Below, in pieces: positions 1 to 9,064 of a stretch of 64,000 nt of DNA. Location of the stretch: assembly GCA_051531935.1 (NCBI GenBank), contig JAOPTR010000024.1, positions 1-64,000 on the forward strand, in the 5' to 3' direction. The position numbers and the translations under genes are program-made. The notes beneath the pieces were generated by a model, which did no database searches, was not told the DNA's origin, and saw only the letters and a list, made by a program, of their open reading frames with translations. Position 1 is the first letter of the stretch, and the number at the start of each line of letters is the position of its first letter. This stretch comes from OCS116 sp051531935 (GTDB lineage: Bacteria; Pseudomonadota; Alphaproteobacteria; Rhizobiales; OSC116).

Positions 1-275
1 GACGATGGACAGGGCAAACACCTGCTGAATATCGTTCGTTAGCGACTTGATTGATAAATGCGAGCGCACCCCACAATAGTATAGGGGTTGAATTGTCTGG
101 GATAGGTAGTATATGCGTAATTAAAGGCTTCAACCTAGGCGCAGGTTAAATACCAATATTTGTGTTGAGTTAATATTTTCGCACAAATTGGCCGCAAGCT
201 ATGATGAAATCGAACCCCCGCAACCAAAAAAAGTGATTGATGCAAAAGAACCGAATATACCAATTATCACTCGCA
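1..275. other. Left edge without a supportable gene
   Basis: No complete gene is visible. A plus-strand frame is open from base 1 to a stop at 40-42 and could be the last 13 codons of a gene that begins outside the window. A minus-strand frame is open from about 145 to the left edge without an ATG. A second plus-strand frame, roughly 125-286, reads like a proline- and lysine-rich C-terminus but has no start. They could be remnants of decayed genes or chance frames. I cannot decide from this sequence alone. Confidence 0.3.
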
Positions 276-1073
276 TTATCGCTTAGCTATGATTGAATAA
301 ATATAGCGATTTATCACAAACCCTGCTCGCATGTAAATTTTGGCAGCGGAATTCTCAAGATCAGTAACAATATAAATGGATTTTGCGCCCTTAGCTAATG
401 CGTAATCTCGAATGTGAGCGATAATTGCTGAGGCATAACCTCGGCCTCGATAAGCATCATGTGTGGCGACCGAGGCGTAACGGAAAACACCATCATTCCA
501 CAACAACCCTGCGATTGATACAATCATTCCATCTTGCCAAATTGCAAAAAACTGGGAGTTCCCGATTTTCATATTTTCCATTCTGCAATCTGCGACCCAG
601 CTCAGATATTCTCGCTTATCATCGCCCATTGTGGCGCAATAAACATCAACCATTGCACCATAATCTTTTGGTTCAATCGCCACAACATCATATCCCTCCA
701 TTAACTCTGAAGGGTTATTAGAAGAATATTTAAACGCCACGTCTACGCCAAAGTCATACTCTTGTGTGATATTTGGATATGATAGTAATTGACAGCTTTC
801 CCATTTAACAACCTGTCTATGTGCGTTTGGCGCTAATGGAGCTACATGTTTTTGCCAAATACCGGTTAAATAGTCACCACTTATATTTTGTAGTGGCGCC
901 TCATATAAATCTATCGCATGGCCAAACCAGTAATCACACCTTTCGGGGCATTGGTAGGCGATACCATTGTCAAATGTTTGCCATTGCATGCCATTGGAAA
1001 ATGGTAAATATTCAGTAAGATACGCTTCTGAAAACTTACTTAGTTTTGAAATTTCGTTATACAGTTTAAACAT
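276..1073 (-). CDS. GNAT family N-acetyltransferase
   Basis: A 265-residue protein whose C-terminal half carries the GNAT acetyl-CoA binding signature: a beta strand, then a YRGRGYAS loop near residue 210 (the R-x-x-G-x-G/A pyrophosphate loop), then a helix and the strand-turn ending in IYMRAGF. The N-terminal half is less recognisable and probably forms the acceptor side of the site. Family members move an acetyl group from acetyl-CoA to an amine; the substrate cannot be told here. It stands alone, with gene-poor DNA on both sides. The ATG at 1073 is used because nothing better placed lies upstream. Confidence 0.8.
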   Translation of the reverse strand: MFKLYNEISKLSKFSEAYLTEYLPFSNGMQWQTFDNGIAYQCPERCDYWFGHAIDLYEAPLQNISGDYLTGIWQKHVAPLAPNAHRQVVKWESCQLLSYPNITQEYDFGVDVAFKYSSNNPSELMEGYDVVAIEPKDYGAMVDVYCATMGDDKREYLSWVADCRMENMKIGNSQFFAIWQDGMIVSIAGLLWNDGVFRYASVATHDAYRGRGYASAIIAHIRDYALAKGAKSIYIVTDLENSAAKIYMRAGFVINRYIYSIIAKR

Positions 1074-1562
1074 TTATGCTCGATCTTCAGAAGTGGTGTT
1101 ATTTTTTGGTTCTATTAAAATGCACTCTAATTATAATCATGCCGCAATTCCTGCTTTATTTGTTTAGAAATATCCCTCATTTCGTGAGCGTTTATCTAAT
1201 GAAGTGTGTAGATGATCTCTGCAAATAAATGCTCGATTATAACATGCAAAAGTGGTTCGTTTTTGCACGCAGACTCACACCTTATAACAACGAGTAACAA
1301 ACTAAAAACTCTTTACTTATAACTTGAATGAATGGGAATCTTGTAATTTAATTAAACTCATCATAAATTAGATTGCTTGAGTTGACAATTAGTGGTGCAT
1401 TTTCAACAAGGTATGTGCCGTTGGTGATCGACTTTTTAGCAATTTTTATTGACGGTATAAAATAAGCATAAAAAACCTTTAAGAATAGAAAGCTAACTAA
1501 TTAGCTTTAGGTAAGGCACCTTTGTATCCGCGATATGTCGATTATAAGGAGCAATATCTCTG
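1074..1562. other. Intergenic stretch without recognised genes
   Basis: About 490 bases between the acetyltransferase and the terminator of the TRAP operon. It is AT-rich, with no open frame that has a start, a ribosome binding site and protein-like composition. The only structure I see is an inverted repeat with arms TGCAAAA (1245-1251) and TTTTGCA (1261-1267). It is not followed by a T-run on either strand, so I do not call it a terminator. Confidence 0.5.
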
Positions 1563-1604
1563 TTTTTTAAAAATACAGGAAGCCTCAATAAATGAAGCTT
1601 CCTG
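1563..1604 (-). terminator. Terminator of the first TRAP permease operon
   Basis: Read on the minus strand, a 12-bp stem (arms 1593-1604 and 1576-1587, one G-U pair, loop of five bases) is followed by a T-rich tail at about 1568-1575. It lies about 30 bases after the DctM stop codon and is a good intrinsic terminator. Confidence 0.8.
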
Positions 1605-1636
1605 CTAGGGGAAAACCGAAATTAATTTTTAAATTA

Positions 1637-2947
1637 TTACAAAAGCGCAACGGATAAAAACGGGAAGATGGATAATAGGACTAGGACTAATATCATCAGC
1701 AATACAAATGGTAATGCGCCTAGAAATACATCTTCGAGTTTTATGGATTTGTCGGATAAACTATCCTTGACCACAAAGCACCCAATTCCAAATGGGGGTG
1801 TGATGATTCCGATTTCAACAGCAATGATTGTGACTATTCCAAACCAGATTGGATCAACTCCGAATCCCACAAAAACAGGAAATGCTAAAGGAACAATAAT
1901 GAGTAAAATTGACATGCTATCTAAAATTGCGCCCATGAGGATAATCACTAATAAATAGCAGAATAAAGCCATAGGGTAGGGCAAATTACTAATTTCAAAC
2001 CACTGGCCTATCATGGTCGGTACTCCCGAAAGTGCAAGCATGCGGCTATACATTCCCGCAGCTATAATGACCATGCAAATAGCGGCAGTTATATGTCCCG
2101 TTTCAACCAATATATTCCAGAAACTTTTGAACGAGATTTTGCGTTTAAGCAGTGCAAGAATAAGAGCCGCGAACGCACCAATTCCACCTGCCTCTGTGGC
2201 CGTGTAAATGCCTCCGTAAATACCTCCCATAATGAGTGTAATGAGTATCACTATTGGCAACATCATTTTGGCTAATTGGTTGAATGTATATTGTTTGCTC
2301 ATTGAATCTACACTCTTACTAGCGTCAACGAGTTCAGGCTTTCTCCACACCATAAAAACAATGCCGCCACCAAATGCAAGCGCCATTATAATTCCAGGAA
2401 TGATAGCGGCAACAAATAAATGTCCAATCGATTGTTCAGTTAAAACGGCATATACAATGAGTAATAAACTAGGCGGAATAAGCATACCTAGAATTGAAGA
2501 GCCAGCCACAATGCCAACTGCAAATCTTTTTTGATAGCCAGCATTTACCATTTCTGGCACCGCAACGCGCGTAAAAACTGCTGCTGAGGCAATGGAAACA
2601 CCCGTGACTGCCGCAAATACAGCATTTGCGGCCACGGTTGCCAAGCCTAGCCCACCCAAAAAACGTTTAAAAACTTGATTGGCTGCAATAAAAGTATCAC
2701 GTCCAATTCCCGCCGCATTTACAAGCATTCCCATAAGAACAAAAAGTGGAATGACCCCAAAGATATAGGAGGAAATGGTCTCACTAGCCGCAATAGATAA
2801 AACGCTTGTGGCGATTTCAAAATCACCCCGTATAAAAAATATACCAATGAATGAAGCACCAGCCAAGGCAACAACGATAGGGAAGCCAACTCCCAATGCA
2901 AATACAATTCCTAAAATTGACAAAAATCCGATTTCTATTGCTGACAT
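1637..2947 (-). CDS. TRAP transporter large permease (DctM)
   Basis: A 436-residue, very hydrophobic protein with about a dozen predicted membrane helices and the family features SIAASAAVFTRVAVPEM, a GMLIPPSLLLI segment and a late GIITPPFGIGCFVVK segment. Length is normal for DctM. It forms the ion-coupled channel of a TRAP importer with the small subunit upstream; start and stop overlap by one base (TAATG), so translation is probably coupled. The binding protein lies divergently at 3734-4810. The substrate is unknown, presumably a carboxylate. The gap upstream of the operon contains a 13-bp inverted repeat shared with two other promoters of this cluster. Confidence 0.93.
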   Translation of the reverse strand: MSAIEIGFLSILGIVFALGVGFPIVVALAGASFIGIFFIRGDFEIATSVLSIAASETISSYIFGVIPLFVLMGMLVNAAGIGRDTFIAANQVFKRFLGGLGLATVAANAVFAAVTGVSIASAAVFTRVAVPEMVNAGYQKRFAVGIVAGSSILGMLIPPSLLLIVYAVLTEQSIGHLFVAAIIPGIIMALAFGGGIVFMVWRKPELVDASKSVDSMSKQYTFNQLAKMMLPIVILITLIMGGIYGGIYTATEAGGIGAFAALILALLKRKISFKSFWNILVETGHITAAICMVIIAAGMYSRMLALSGVPTMIGQWFEISNLPYPMALFCYLLVIILMGAILDSMSILLIIVPLAFPVFVGFGVDPIWFGIVTIIAVEIGIITPPFGIGCFVVKDSLSDKSIKLEDVFLGALPFVLLMILVLVLLSIFPFLSVALL

Positions 2948-3492
2948 TATATGTTCTCTTCTTCTAATTTTATGTCCTCAGACATGTTTTGTAGATTTGT
3001 TTCCCATACAATCGCCGCGTTGGCACAAAATTGTATCGCAAGTATGGTCGACCCAAATAAGATGGCGGCATGTACTGGCCATGTTGGTATTGTAAAGATG
3101 CCCTGAGAGCCCACAAAATCTTGACCTTCATAAGCGTAATTCATCTGATCCAACGCACCAATTGCAACAAAAGCAAAGAGAAATGCGCCGCATAAATTAA
3201 AGAATGTGCGTAAAATATTTGCAAATATTGGTGATGCTTTTTCAATGCGCAGTAAAAATATATCTGATGAGGTAAATCTACCAACAGATAAAGTATGCGC
3301 GGCCTGTAAAAATACAATTGTTACGATGCTGAGCTTAATTATTTCTGGCACGCCGATGATGGGGTGAGAGAATACAGCACGTAAAAAAACATCACTAACA
3401 ATAAGCATCATTATAAAAAAAATACCTATTGTGCCAAACGCATTCATTGTTTTTGTTAATAAGTTAAGTAGCTTGAAAGCCCCTGATATCAT
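2947..3492 (-). CDS. TRAP transporter small permease (DctQ)
   Basis: About 180 residues with four predicted membrane helices, the DctQ layout. It pairs with the DctM protein encoded directly downstream. The frame is open to a TTG at 3531. A good ribosome binding site, GGAGG at 3506-3510, points instead to the TTG at 3498 (7-base spacing) or the ATG at 3492 (13 bases). I give the ATG, but the TTG at 3498 is equally possible and changes the protein by only two residues. Confidence 0.88.
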   Translation of the reverse strand: MISGAFKLLNLLTKTMNAFGTIGIFFIMMLIVSDVFLRAVFSHPIIGVPEIIKLSIVTIVFLQAAHTLSVGRFTSSDIFLLRIEKASPIFANILRTFFNLCGAFLFAFVAIGALDQMNYAYEGQDFVGSQGIFTIPTWPVHAAILFGSTILAIQFCANAAIVWETNLQNMSEDIKLEEENI

Positions 3493-3552
3493 GTTCAATT
3501 GAGTTCCTCCCGATTTCAGAATTGACTGCAATCAACAATGTAGTATTGAATG

Positions 3553-3565
3553 ATTGTAATACAAT
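3553..3565. promoter_or_regulatory. Candidate GntR operator, copy 1
   Basis: ATTGTAATACAAT, a perfect inverted repeat around one central base, in the divergent gap between dctQ and dctP. It sits inside a wider repeat with arms AGTATTG (3542-3548) and CAATACT (3562-3568). Near-identical 13-mers lie at 9000-9012 and 11324-11336, also in divergent gaps. Inference: a binding site of the FCD-type GntR regulator encoded at 9947-10633. Confidence 0.6.
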
Positions 3566-3733
3566 ACTTGACATGCCGAAATATATTTGTCAAGTTACGG
3601 TTAGAGATATCAAAAGGGATATTGGTTGATTATCTAAACGAAAGTCAGCTGTTTTTGTTCAATAGACCAAAAATATCTGCAAAAACTTTGAAACTTGTTT
3701 TCAAAATTTCAATTCAATGAAGAGGGAAATAAA

Positions 3734-4810
3734 ATGAAACGTCGTGAATTTTTAGTGGCAAGTGTTGCCACTGCAGCAACACTAGCAATGCCATCCATTA
3801 TTAGAGCAGCTCCAAATAAAATTCGTTTATCCGTAGCCACTGGCCATGCGCCAGTCGTAACTTGGGTAAGTAGGTTAGATAAATTTTTCATTCCGGAGGT
3901 CAATAGACGTTTGGCACTAGAAGGCGAACACGAAATTGAATGGACGACTGCCTATAGCGGCACAGTCGCAAAAATTGGCGGAGAAATTGACGCCGTAGAG
4001 CAACAAATTGTAGACATCGCAATCGTGGGCGCAGCTTTTAATCCAGCAAAACTGCCATTACACGTTGTAAGCTATTTCACTCCGTTTGCATCATCAGGCT
4101 ATGGCACAGTGGTGAATTCGGTTGATGCTCTAAACGATATTGTGCCCGAAATGGCCAATAGTTGGAAAAAGAACCGTTTGCATTATCTAGCTGGTATTGG
4201 AATCGATAACTTTCAATTATTCACTAAAAAACAGGTACATGGAATTGGCGATCTTGCCGGCATGAAAATCGGCGGCATCGGACCAAATTTAAATTGGTTA
4301 AAAGGCGCAGATGTGACTCCAGTACAAGTGGCACCACCAGCCATTTACAACGATCTAGAAACAGGAGTTTATGATGGCGTTCTTTTGCCAGCAGGACTCG
4401 GCTCTAACCTAAAAGTTCACGAACCTGCTTCTAATTTACTAACAGTAAATTTTGGCGCTATGTCATGGGGGGCGTTGGCAATTAACAATCGAAGAATGTC
4501 AAAACTTCCAGAATCTGTTCAAAAAATATTAAACGAAGTGGGTCGCGATTATCATTTTGATATGGAAAAAACACAGGAATCCGCCAAGAATAATGGCCTA
4601 AGTAAAATGCAAGAAGAAGGGCTGAATATTGTCGAAATGACCGATGATGCCCGAAGCGAATGGGCGCATTCGTTGCCACACCTTGCGAAGGAATGGGCAG
4701 AAGGGTTGGAGGCCAAAGGACTTCCCGCGAAGGAAGTTGTTCGTCAATATATTGCCTTGGTACAAGCCAACGGCGGTAAGGTCATTAGAGATTGGACGGT
4801 CGGCCTCTAA
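3734..4810 (+). CDS. TRAP transporter substrate-binding protein (DctP)
   Basis: A 358-residue periplasmic binding protein. Its N-terminus MKRREFLVASVATAATLAMP carries a twin-arginine-like or Sec signal followed by a cleavage region at IIRAAP. The mature part has DctP features: a domain-crossing GDLAGMKIGG segment, then PPAIYNDLETGVYDGVL, the usual place of the ligand-contacting region. The frame is open to 3695, but the ATG at 3734 follows an AGAGGGA ribosome binding site and starts exactly at the signal peptide, so it is preferred. It is divergent from its permease genes, and a strong terminator follows at 4832. Ligand unknown; it is not close to the two other binding proteins in this window. 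Confidence 0.9.
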   Translation: MKRREFLVASVATAATLAMPSIIRAAPNKIRLSVATGHAPVVTWVSRLDKFFIPEVNRRLALEGEHEIEWTTAYSGTVAKIGGEIDAVEQQIVDIAIVGAAFNPAKLPLHVVSYFTPFASSGYGTVVNSVDALNDIVPEMANSWKKNRLHYLAGIGIDNFQLFTKKQVHGIGDLAGMKIGGIGPNLNWLKGADVTPVQVAPPAIYNDLETGVYDGVLLPAGLGSNLKVHEPASNLLTVNFGAMSWGALAINNRRMSKLPESVQKILNEVGRDYHFDMEKTQESAKNNGLSKMQEEGLNIVEMTDDARSEWAHSLPHLAKEWAEGLEAKGLPAKEVVRQYIALVQANGGKVIRDWTVGL

Positions 4811-4831
4811 AGAATAAAATAAGTTTTAACC

Positions 4832-4863
4832 ATGGTGGCGTATTTTACGTCACCATTTTTTTG
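4832..4863 (+). terminator. Terminator after dctP
   Basis: An 11-bp stem with one G-U pair (arms 4832-4842 and 4846-4856, loop TTT) is followed by seven T. It is a textbook intrinsic terminator 21 bases after the binding-protein stop. The next gene starts 12 bases further on, so downstream expression depends on read-through or a second promoter. Confidence 0.88.
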
Positions 4864-4874
4864 AAAGAATAGAA

Positions 4875-5264
4875 ATGGAAACAGAAAATTTCAAACGCGG
4901 CATGGAAATGCGCAAAAAAGTACTATCACCTGAGCATGTAGAGCGCTCTTTGGCAGCGGCAGATGATTTTACAAAACCAATGCAAGAGCTTGTGACGGAG
5001 TTTTGTTGGGGCGCCGTGTGGGCACGGCCTGGGCTAGAGCCAAAAACACGTTCCATGATTAACCTCGCCATGATTAGTGCTTTGGGTAGAAATAAAGAAT
5101 TAGGCTTACATGTGGCGGGCGCATTACGCAATGGAGTCACTGTAGAAGAAATACAAGAAATTCTTATGCAAATAGCGGTTTATTGCGGTTTTCCTGCAGG
5201 GTTAGACAGTATGAATACAGCAAAGGAAGCGATAAAAAAATATCAGGAAGAAAACCGTGATTGA
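4875..5264 (+). CDS. Carboxymuconolactone decarboxylase family protein
   Basis: A 129-residue all-helical protein of the PcaC/CMD family. The core runs EFCWGAVWARPGLEPKTR, then LGLHVAGALRNGVTVEEI and QIAVYCGFPAG, all typical of 4-carboxymuconolactone decarboxylases, including the conserved histidine in LHVAGAL. No CxxC pair is present, so it is not an AhpD-type peroxidase. The reaction expected from the family is decarboxylation of a lactone acid. No other protocatechuate genes are here, so the true substrate may differ. It overlaps the next gene by 8 bases, which suggests coupled translation. Confidence 0.85.
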   Translation: METENFKRGMEMRKKVLSPEHVERSLAAADDFTKPMQELVTEFCWGAVWARPGLEPKTRSMINLAMISALGRNKELGLHVAGALRNGVTVEEIQEILMQIAVYCGFPAGLDSMNTAKEAIKKYQEENRD

Positions 5265-6240
5265 TTTAAATGCTGTCTCAACCATAGGGCGTGATTTACA
5301 GAGGCCAGAATGCGTCTTAGCAACCAAGTCTGGCGATCTCTATGTTTCACATAAAGGGCATGGAGTGGCGCGAATATGCCCAAATGGAGACCAATATCTT
5401 TTAGCACCATCTACTCAATATCAAGAACAGTCAATTTTACCCAACGGAATTGCACTAAAAGAAAACGGTAGCTTTATAATCGCAAATATTTCCGATGCAG
5501 GTGGAATTTTTGAACTCGATCCAGATGGAATGAGACCGTTAGTCACTGAAATTGGTGGTCAAAAAATGCCGCCAGTTAATTTTGTAAAAGTTGATGAAGT
5601 GGGACGGGTTTGGTTTTCAGTCTCCTCAACTTTTAGTCCTCGCCATTTAGCGTATCGACGTGGCGTGAGAAATGGTTTTGTAGGGATCATTGAAAATGGT
5701 AAAGCCAAAATTTTACTCGATGGTTTGCATTATACCAATGAAATAAAGCCCGATTTAAAGAATGGCTGGTTATATGTAAGCGAAACTTTCGGCCAGTTTA
5801 TTTCTCGTTTTGCCATTCGCAAAGATGGCACACTGGGGGCAAGAGAGGTATATGCTCAGTTTCCAAGAGGGGCTTTTGTAGATGGGATTGCGTTAGATGA
5901 TGATGGTGGTGTTTGGGCAGCATGCATCGTATCTAATGAACTGTATCATGTTCCAAAAGGTGGGATACCCAAAGTTTATGTGCAAGAAAGAAACCAAGAT
6001 TGGGTCGATGAAGTTGAGGATGCTTTGGATGCCAAAAAAATGAATAGGTCACATTTCGACAAAAGCCCTGCAATCAAGCTCCAGAATATTGCAAGTGTTG
6101 CATTTCATGGCGAGAGTTTAGATAAGCTTGTTTGTGGGTGTTTATTGGGAGAAAAATTGGTGTCTATGAAAGCTCCCGTTAAAGGGCGGCCACCAGTCCA
6201 TTGGGAAGTTGAAGTTCCGCTTTGGGGTGAAAAATTCTAA
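5257..6240 (+). CDS. SMP-30/gluconolactonase/LRE family protein
   Basis: A 327-residue beta-propeller protein of the SMP-30/strictosidine synthase-like group. Signs are the repeated strand pattern with the motifs LPNGIALKENGSFIIAN, VDEVGRVWFSVSS and FVDGIALDDDGGVWAA. The aspartates and asparagine in these loops resemble the metal-binding residues of SMP-30 lactonases. It starts with GTG at 5257, preceded by AGGAAG, inside the end of the CMD gene. The likely role is hydrolysis of a lactone intermediate in the unknown pathway of this cluster. It has no signal peptide, so it is cytoplasmic. Confidence 0.82.
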   Translation: MIDLNAVSTIGRDLQRPECVLATKSGDLYVSHKGHGVARICPNGDQYLLAPSTQYQEQSILPNGIALKENGSFIIANISDAGGIFELDPDGMRPLVTEIGGQKMPPVNFVKVDEVGRVWFSVSSTFSPRHLAYRRGVRNGFVGIIENGKAKILLDGLHYTNEIKPDLKNGWLYVSETFGQFISRFAIRKDGTLGAREVYAQFPRGAFVDGIALDDDGGVWAACIVSNELYHVPKGGIPKVYVQERNQDWVDEVEDALDAKKMNRSHFDKSPAIKLQNIASVAFHGESLDKLVCGCLLGEKLVSMKAPVKGRPPVHWEVEVPLWGEKF

Positions 6241-6277
6241 AAAAATAGCGGCCAAAGAGAATCTCTCTGGCCGCTAT
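6240..6277 (-). terminator. Terminator between convergent operons
   Basis: A stem with arms ATAGCGGCCA (6245-6254) and TGGCCGCTAT (6268-6277). On the minus strand the hairpin is followed by a run of T (the A-run at 6239-6245), so it terminates the aldehyde dehydrogenase operon. The plus side has no T-run, although the same hairpin may slow read-through from the SMP-30 gene. Confidence 0.85.
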
Positions 6278-6283
6278 GATTGC

Positions 6284-7767
6284 TTATGAAGCGATATCAA
6301 TCTGCATGCACAGATATTTAATTTCTAGATATTCTTCTATGCCATGTCTTGAGCCCTCTCTCCCAAGTCCAGACTGCTTAATGCCGCCAAATGGGGCTTC
6401 TGCGGTGGATATCATGCCCGTATTAATACCAACCATGCCATATTCAAGTGCTTCAGCAACCCTCCAAACGCGGCTTAGGTCATTGGCATAAAAATAAGAT
6501 GCTAAGCCAAAATCAGTATCATTGGACAACTTTATCACTTCCGCCTCAGTATTAAATTTAAAAATGGGCGCCAAAGGTCCGAAAGTCTCTTCGTGCGCTA
6601 CTTTCATAGAGCTTGTAACATTAGAGATCACCGTAGGTTCAAAAAAACGCTGCCCGGCAGAATGTTTATGTCCCCCCGTTTCAATTTTACCGCCGTTATC
6701 TAGAGCGTCAGCAATATGTTCTTCAATTTTGTTAAGTGCAGAATCATTAATAAGTGGGCCAAGTAAAACATTCTCTTCAAAACCCGACCCAACGGTTAGT
6801 TTTTTCACCGCTTTGGAGAATTTTCCAACAAATTGATCGTAAATCTGTGATTGAACATAAATACGGTTTGCGCAAACACAAGTCTGGCCGTTGTTTCTAA
6901 ACTTAGCCATCAGCGCGCCTTCCACTGCCAAATCGACGTCAGCGTCATTAAAAACAATAAACGGAGCATTGCCACCAAGCTCTAAGCTTAGTTTTTTTAT
7001 TGTGCATGAACACTGGCTCATAAGTATTCTGCCAATTTCTGTAGAGCCTGTAAAAGTTAGTTTTCGAACGCGTTTGTCCGATGTTAGGACTGACCCAATG
7101 GCTTTTGCAGGCCCCGTTAGAACATTAAAAACGCCTTTGGGAATACCTGCTTGGTCGGCGAGCTCTGCCAGAGCAAGTGCCGAGAACGGTGTTTCTGAAG
7201 CTGGTTTTAATATGATTGAACAACCGGCGGCTAAAGCAGGGCCAACTTTCCTTGTAATCATTGCATTCGGAAAATTCCAAGGTGTTATGGCCGCAACCAC
7301 TCCAATCGGTTGCTTTAGTACAAATAACCGTTTGTCAGGAGCGTGCCCTGGCAATGTTTCCCCGTCAATACGCCGTGCTTCTTCGGCAAACCATTCTATG
7401 AAAGAAGCTCCATAGATGATTTCACTTTTAGCTTCGGCTAAAGGTTTGCCTTGCTCAAGGGTCAGAAGGGCTCTAGATCATCGGCATTTTCGATTATGAG
7501 GTTAAACCAATTGCGCAATATATCGGATCGTTGTTTTGCGGTTAAGGCTGCCCATAAAGGTTGAGCTGTTTTCGCAAATTTAATGGCGTTAGTTGTGTGG
7601 GGTTTTCCAAGCGCGGGAACGCTCCCAATTGGTTCCCCAGTCGCAGGATTTTCAACAGATATTTGTTTTTCAGCATTGACCCACTTGCCATTTATATAAG
7701 CAGATTGTTTGTATAGACCGGACTTCTTAAGGGCTGAAATCCTCTCAGTAGTTTGATTTTTTTTCAT
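6284..7767 (-). pseudogene. Succinate-semialdehyde-type aldehyde dehydrogenase, frameshifted
   Basis: Two adjacent frames together make one GabD-like NAD(P)-dependent aldehyde dehydrogenase. The N-terminal frame (7767-7462) carries the YINGKWVNAEK and NPATGEPIGSVPALGK motifs and stops just after NADDL. The second frame continues from about 7475 with LTLEQGKPLAEAKSE and reaches 6284 with the catalytic ELGG and a GQTCVCANR cysteine motif. The join needs one missing base near 7475-7479. With it restored the protein has about 494 residues, normal for the family. There is no long homopolymer at the break. The second part could only be made alone from an internal start such as 7354, and would lack the cofactor-domain N-terminus. 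It is the second gene of a minus operon, 9 bases after the serine hydrolase. A sequencing error cannot be excluded. Confidence 0.85.
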
Positions 7768-7776
7768 AATTATCCC

Positions 7777-8979
7777 CTAGTATACAGAAGCGAAAGTAGC
7801 ATCTTTTAAACGGCCCGCGCGTGGTCCATTGTCAACACGGTTGTGCATTTTGTTCATTGCGTAGGCAAAACCAATTTCAACCTTGCGGTCGCATAAACCA
7901 ACAGAACCGCCAACACCATGGTGGCCAAAGGCCAGAGGGTTTGGTCCCATAGGGCTAATTGGAGGCGAGTTAAGCAACACGCCAAGGCCTTGATGATAGC
8001 TTCGCTTCATCACTTGCTCTTTCATGTTATGTTGTTCGCTACCCATTTTCGAAATTGCAGCAGGGCTTAACAAATCCACGTCACCAAGCTTGCCTCCTAA
8101 GGCAAGGCAGCCATAAAATTTAGCAACGGCTCTTGCGTTACCATGGCCTGATGCACCAGGAACTTGGGCTTTCATCCAAGCATGTGAGTTAAAGTCTTCT
8201 CCCTCAGGTAATTCACTCCAAGCATATTTGAGTAGATCATCATCGGGTAAATCTGCAGAAGCAAAAATGGTACCTATCACAGCAGGAATAAATTCAGCAA
8301 CAGCTTCCATTTCCGCATCCCGCAGGCCAATGTTATAATTCAGCTCTAGAGGCTCAGTTATGTTTTGCCGAATGAATTCTCCTGCAGGTAATCCAGTCAC
8401 TCTTCGTATTACTTCTCCCGCAAGTGTTCCCATCGTCAAAATATGATAACCCGCTTCCATGCCAGGCTTCCAAAGAGGCGCCATATTTGCTAATGCAGAA
8501 GTCATTTTATCCCATTCGTATAAAGACCCTTTAGGCAATGAAGGGCGTAATACAGCCAATCCAGCGCGATGATCCAATATGTACCGAAGTGGAATGTCAG
8601 CTTTGCCATTGGCCGCAAATTCAGGCCAATATTGAGCAACTGGCGTGTCATAATCAAGAATTCCTTTGTCCACCAACATCGCGATAGCAGTGGCTACAAA
8701 GCCTTTGGCAACAGACATCATATTAACAGTTGTTTCTTCCTGCCATGGTTTTGTTTTGTCATTGTCTGAAAATCCACCCCACAAATCCACAACAGGGCTT
8801 CCGCTTTTATAAACAGAAACAGCCGCGCCAACTTCCTCGCCAATCATAAAGTTTTCGACAAAGGCAGTTCTAACGCCATCAAATTCGTCTGCGCAATATC
8901 CTTTAATATTATAGATTTGACCATCGGGGCCTTTGACCGATTGATTTATATTGTGCTTTATATTTGTTTTTTCTTGCAT
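7777..8979 (-). CDS. Serine hydrolase of the beta-lactamase/EstB family
   Basis: A 400-residue class C beta-lactamase-fold hydrolase, related to EstB-type esterases and CubicO proteins. The nucleophile motif S-x-x-K is at S89-V-A-K92, a tyrosine follows in the AGYHILTMG region, and the third motif appears as HHGVGGS near the C-terminus. There is no signal peptide, so it is cytoplasmic and more likely an esterase, lactonase or amidase than a resistance enzyme. It is the first gene of an operon with the aldehyde dehydrogenase. A GntR-type inverted repeat lies 21 bases upstream of its start. Confidence 0.87.
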   Translation of the reverse strand: MQEKTNIKHNINQSVKGPDGQIYNIKGYCADEFDGVRTAFVENFMIGEEVGAAVSVYKSGSPVVDLWGGFSDNDKTKPWQEETTVNMMSVAKGFVATAIAMLVDKGILDYDTPVAQYWPEFAANGKADIPLRYILDHRAGLAVLRPSLPKGSLYEWDKMTSALANMAPLWKPGMEAGYHILTMGTLAGEVIRRVTGLPAGEFIRQNITEPLELNYNIGLRDAEMEAVAEFIPAVIGTIFASADLPDDDLLKYAWSELPEGEDFNSHAWMKAQVPGASGHGNARAVAKFYGCLALGGKLGDVDLLSPAAISKMGSEQHNMKEQVMKRSYHQGLGVLLNSPPISPMGPNPLAFGHHGVGGSVGLCDRKVEIGFAYAMNKMHNRVDNGPRAGRLKDATFASVY

Positions 8980-8999
8980 CGTATTTCCAGTATTGTTAG

Positions 9000-9012
9000 A
9001 TTGTATGACAAT
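9000..9012. promoter_or_regulatory. Candidate GntR operator, copy 2
   Basis: ATTGTATGACAAT, identical in all 13 bases to the copy at 11324-11336 and followed at both places by AAT. It lies in the 85-base divergent gap between the serine hydrolase and the beta-hydroxyacid dehydrogenase, close to both starts, as expected for a repressor site. Confidence 0.65.
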
Positions 9013-9064
9013 AATACATTATTATCATTTTAGTTTTTAAATTGCAAGCAAAAGGAATATCAAT

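Noticed and set aside
6284..7354. Second half of the aldehyde dehydrogenase as an independent gene
   Set aside because: Its first ATG lies inside the domain, homologous residues continue upstream in the same frame to about 7475, and the missing N-terminus is in the adjacent frame.
7777..8979. Beta-lactamase resistance gene
   Set aside because: The fold and SxxK motif fit, but there is no signal peptide and the context is catabolic; an EstB-like esterase is more likely.
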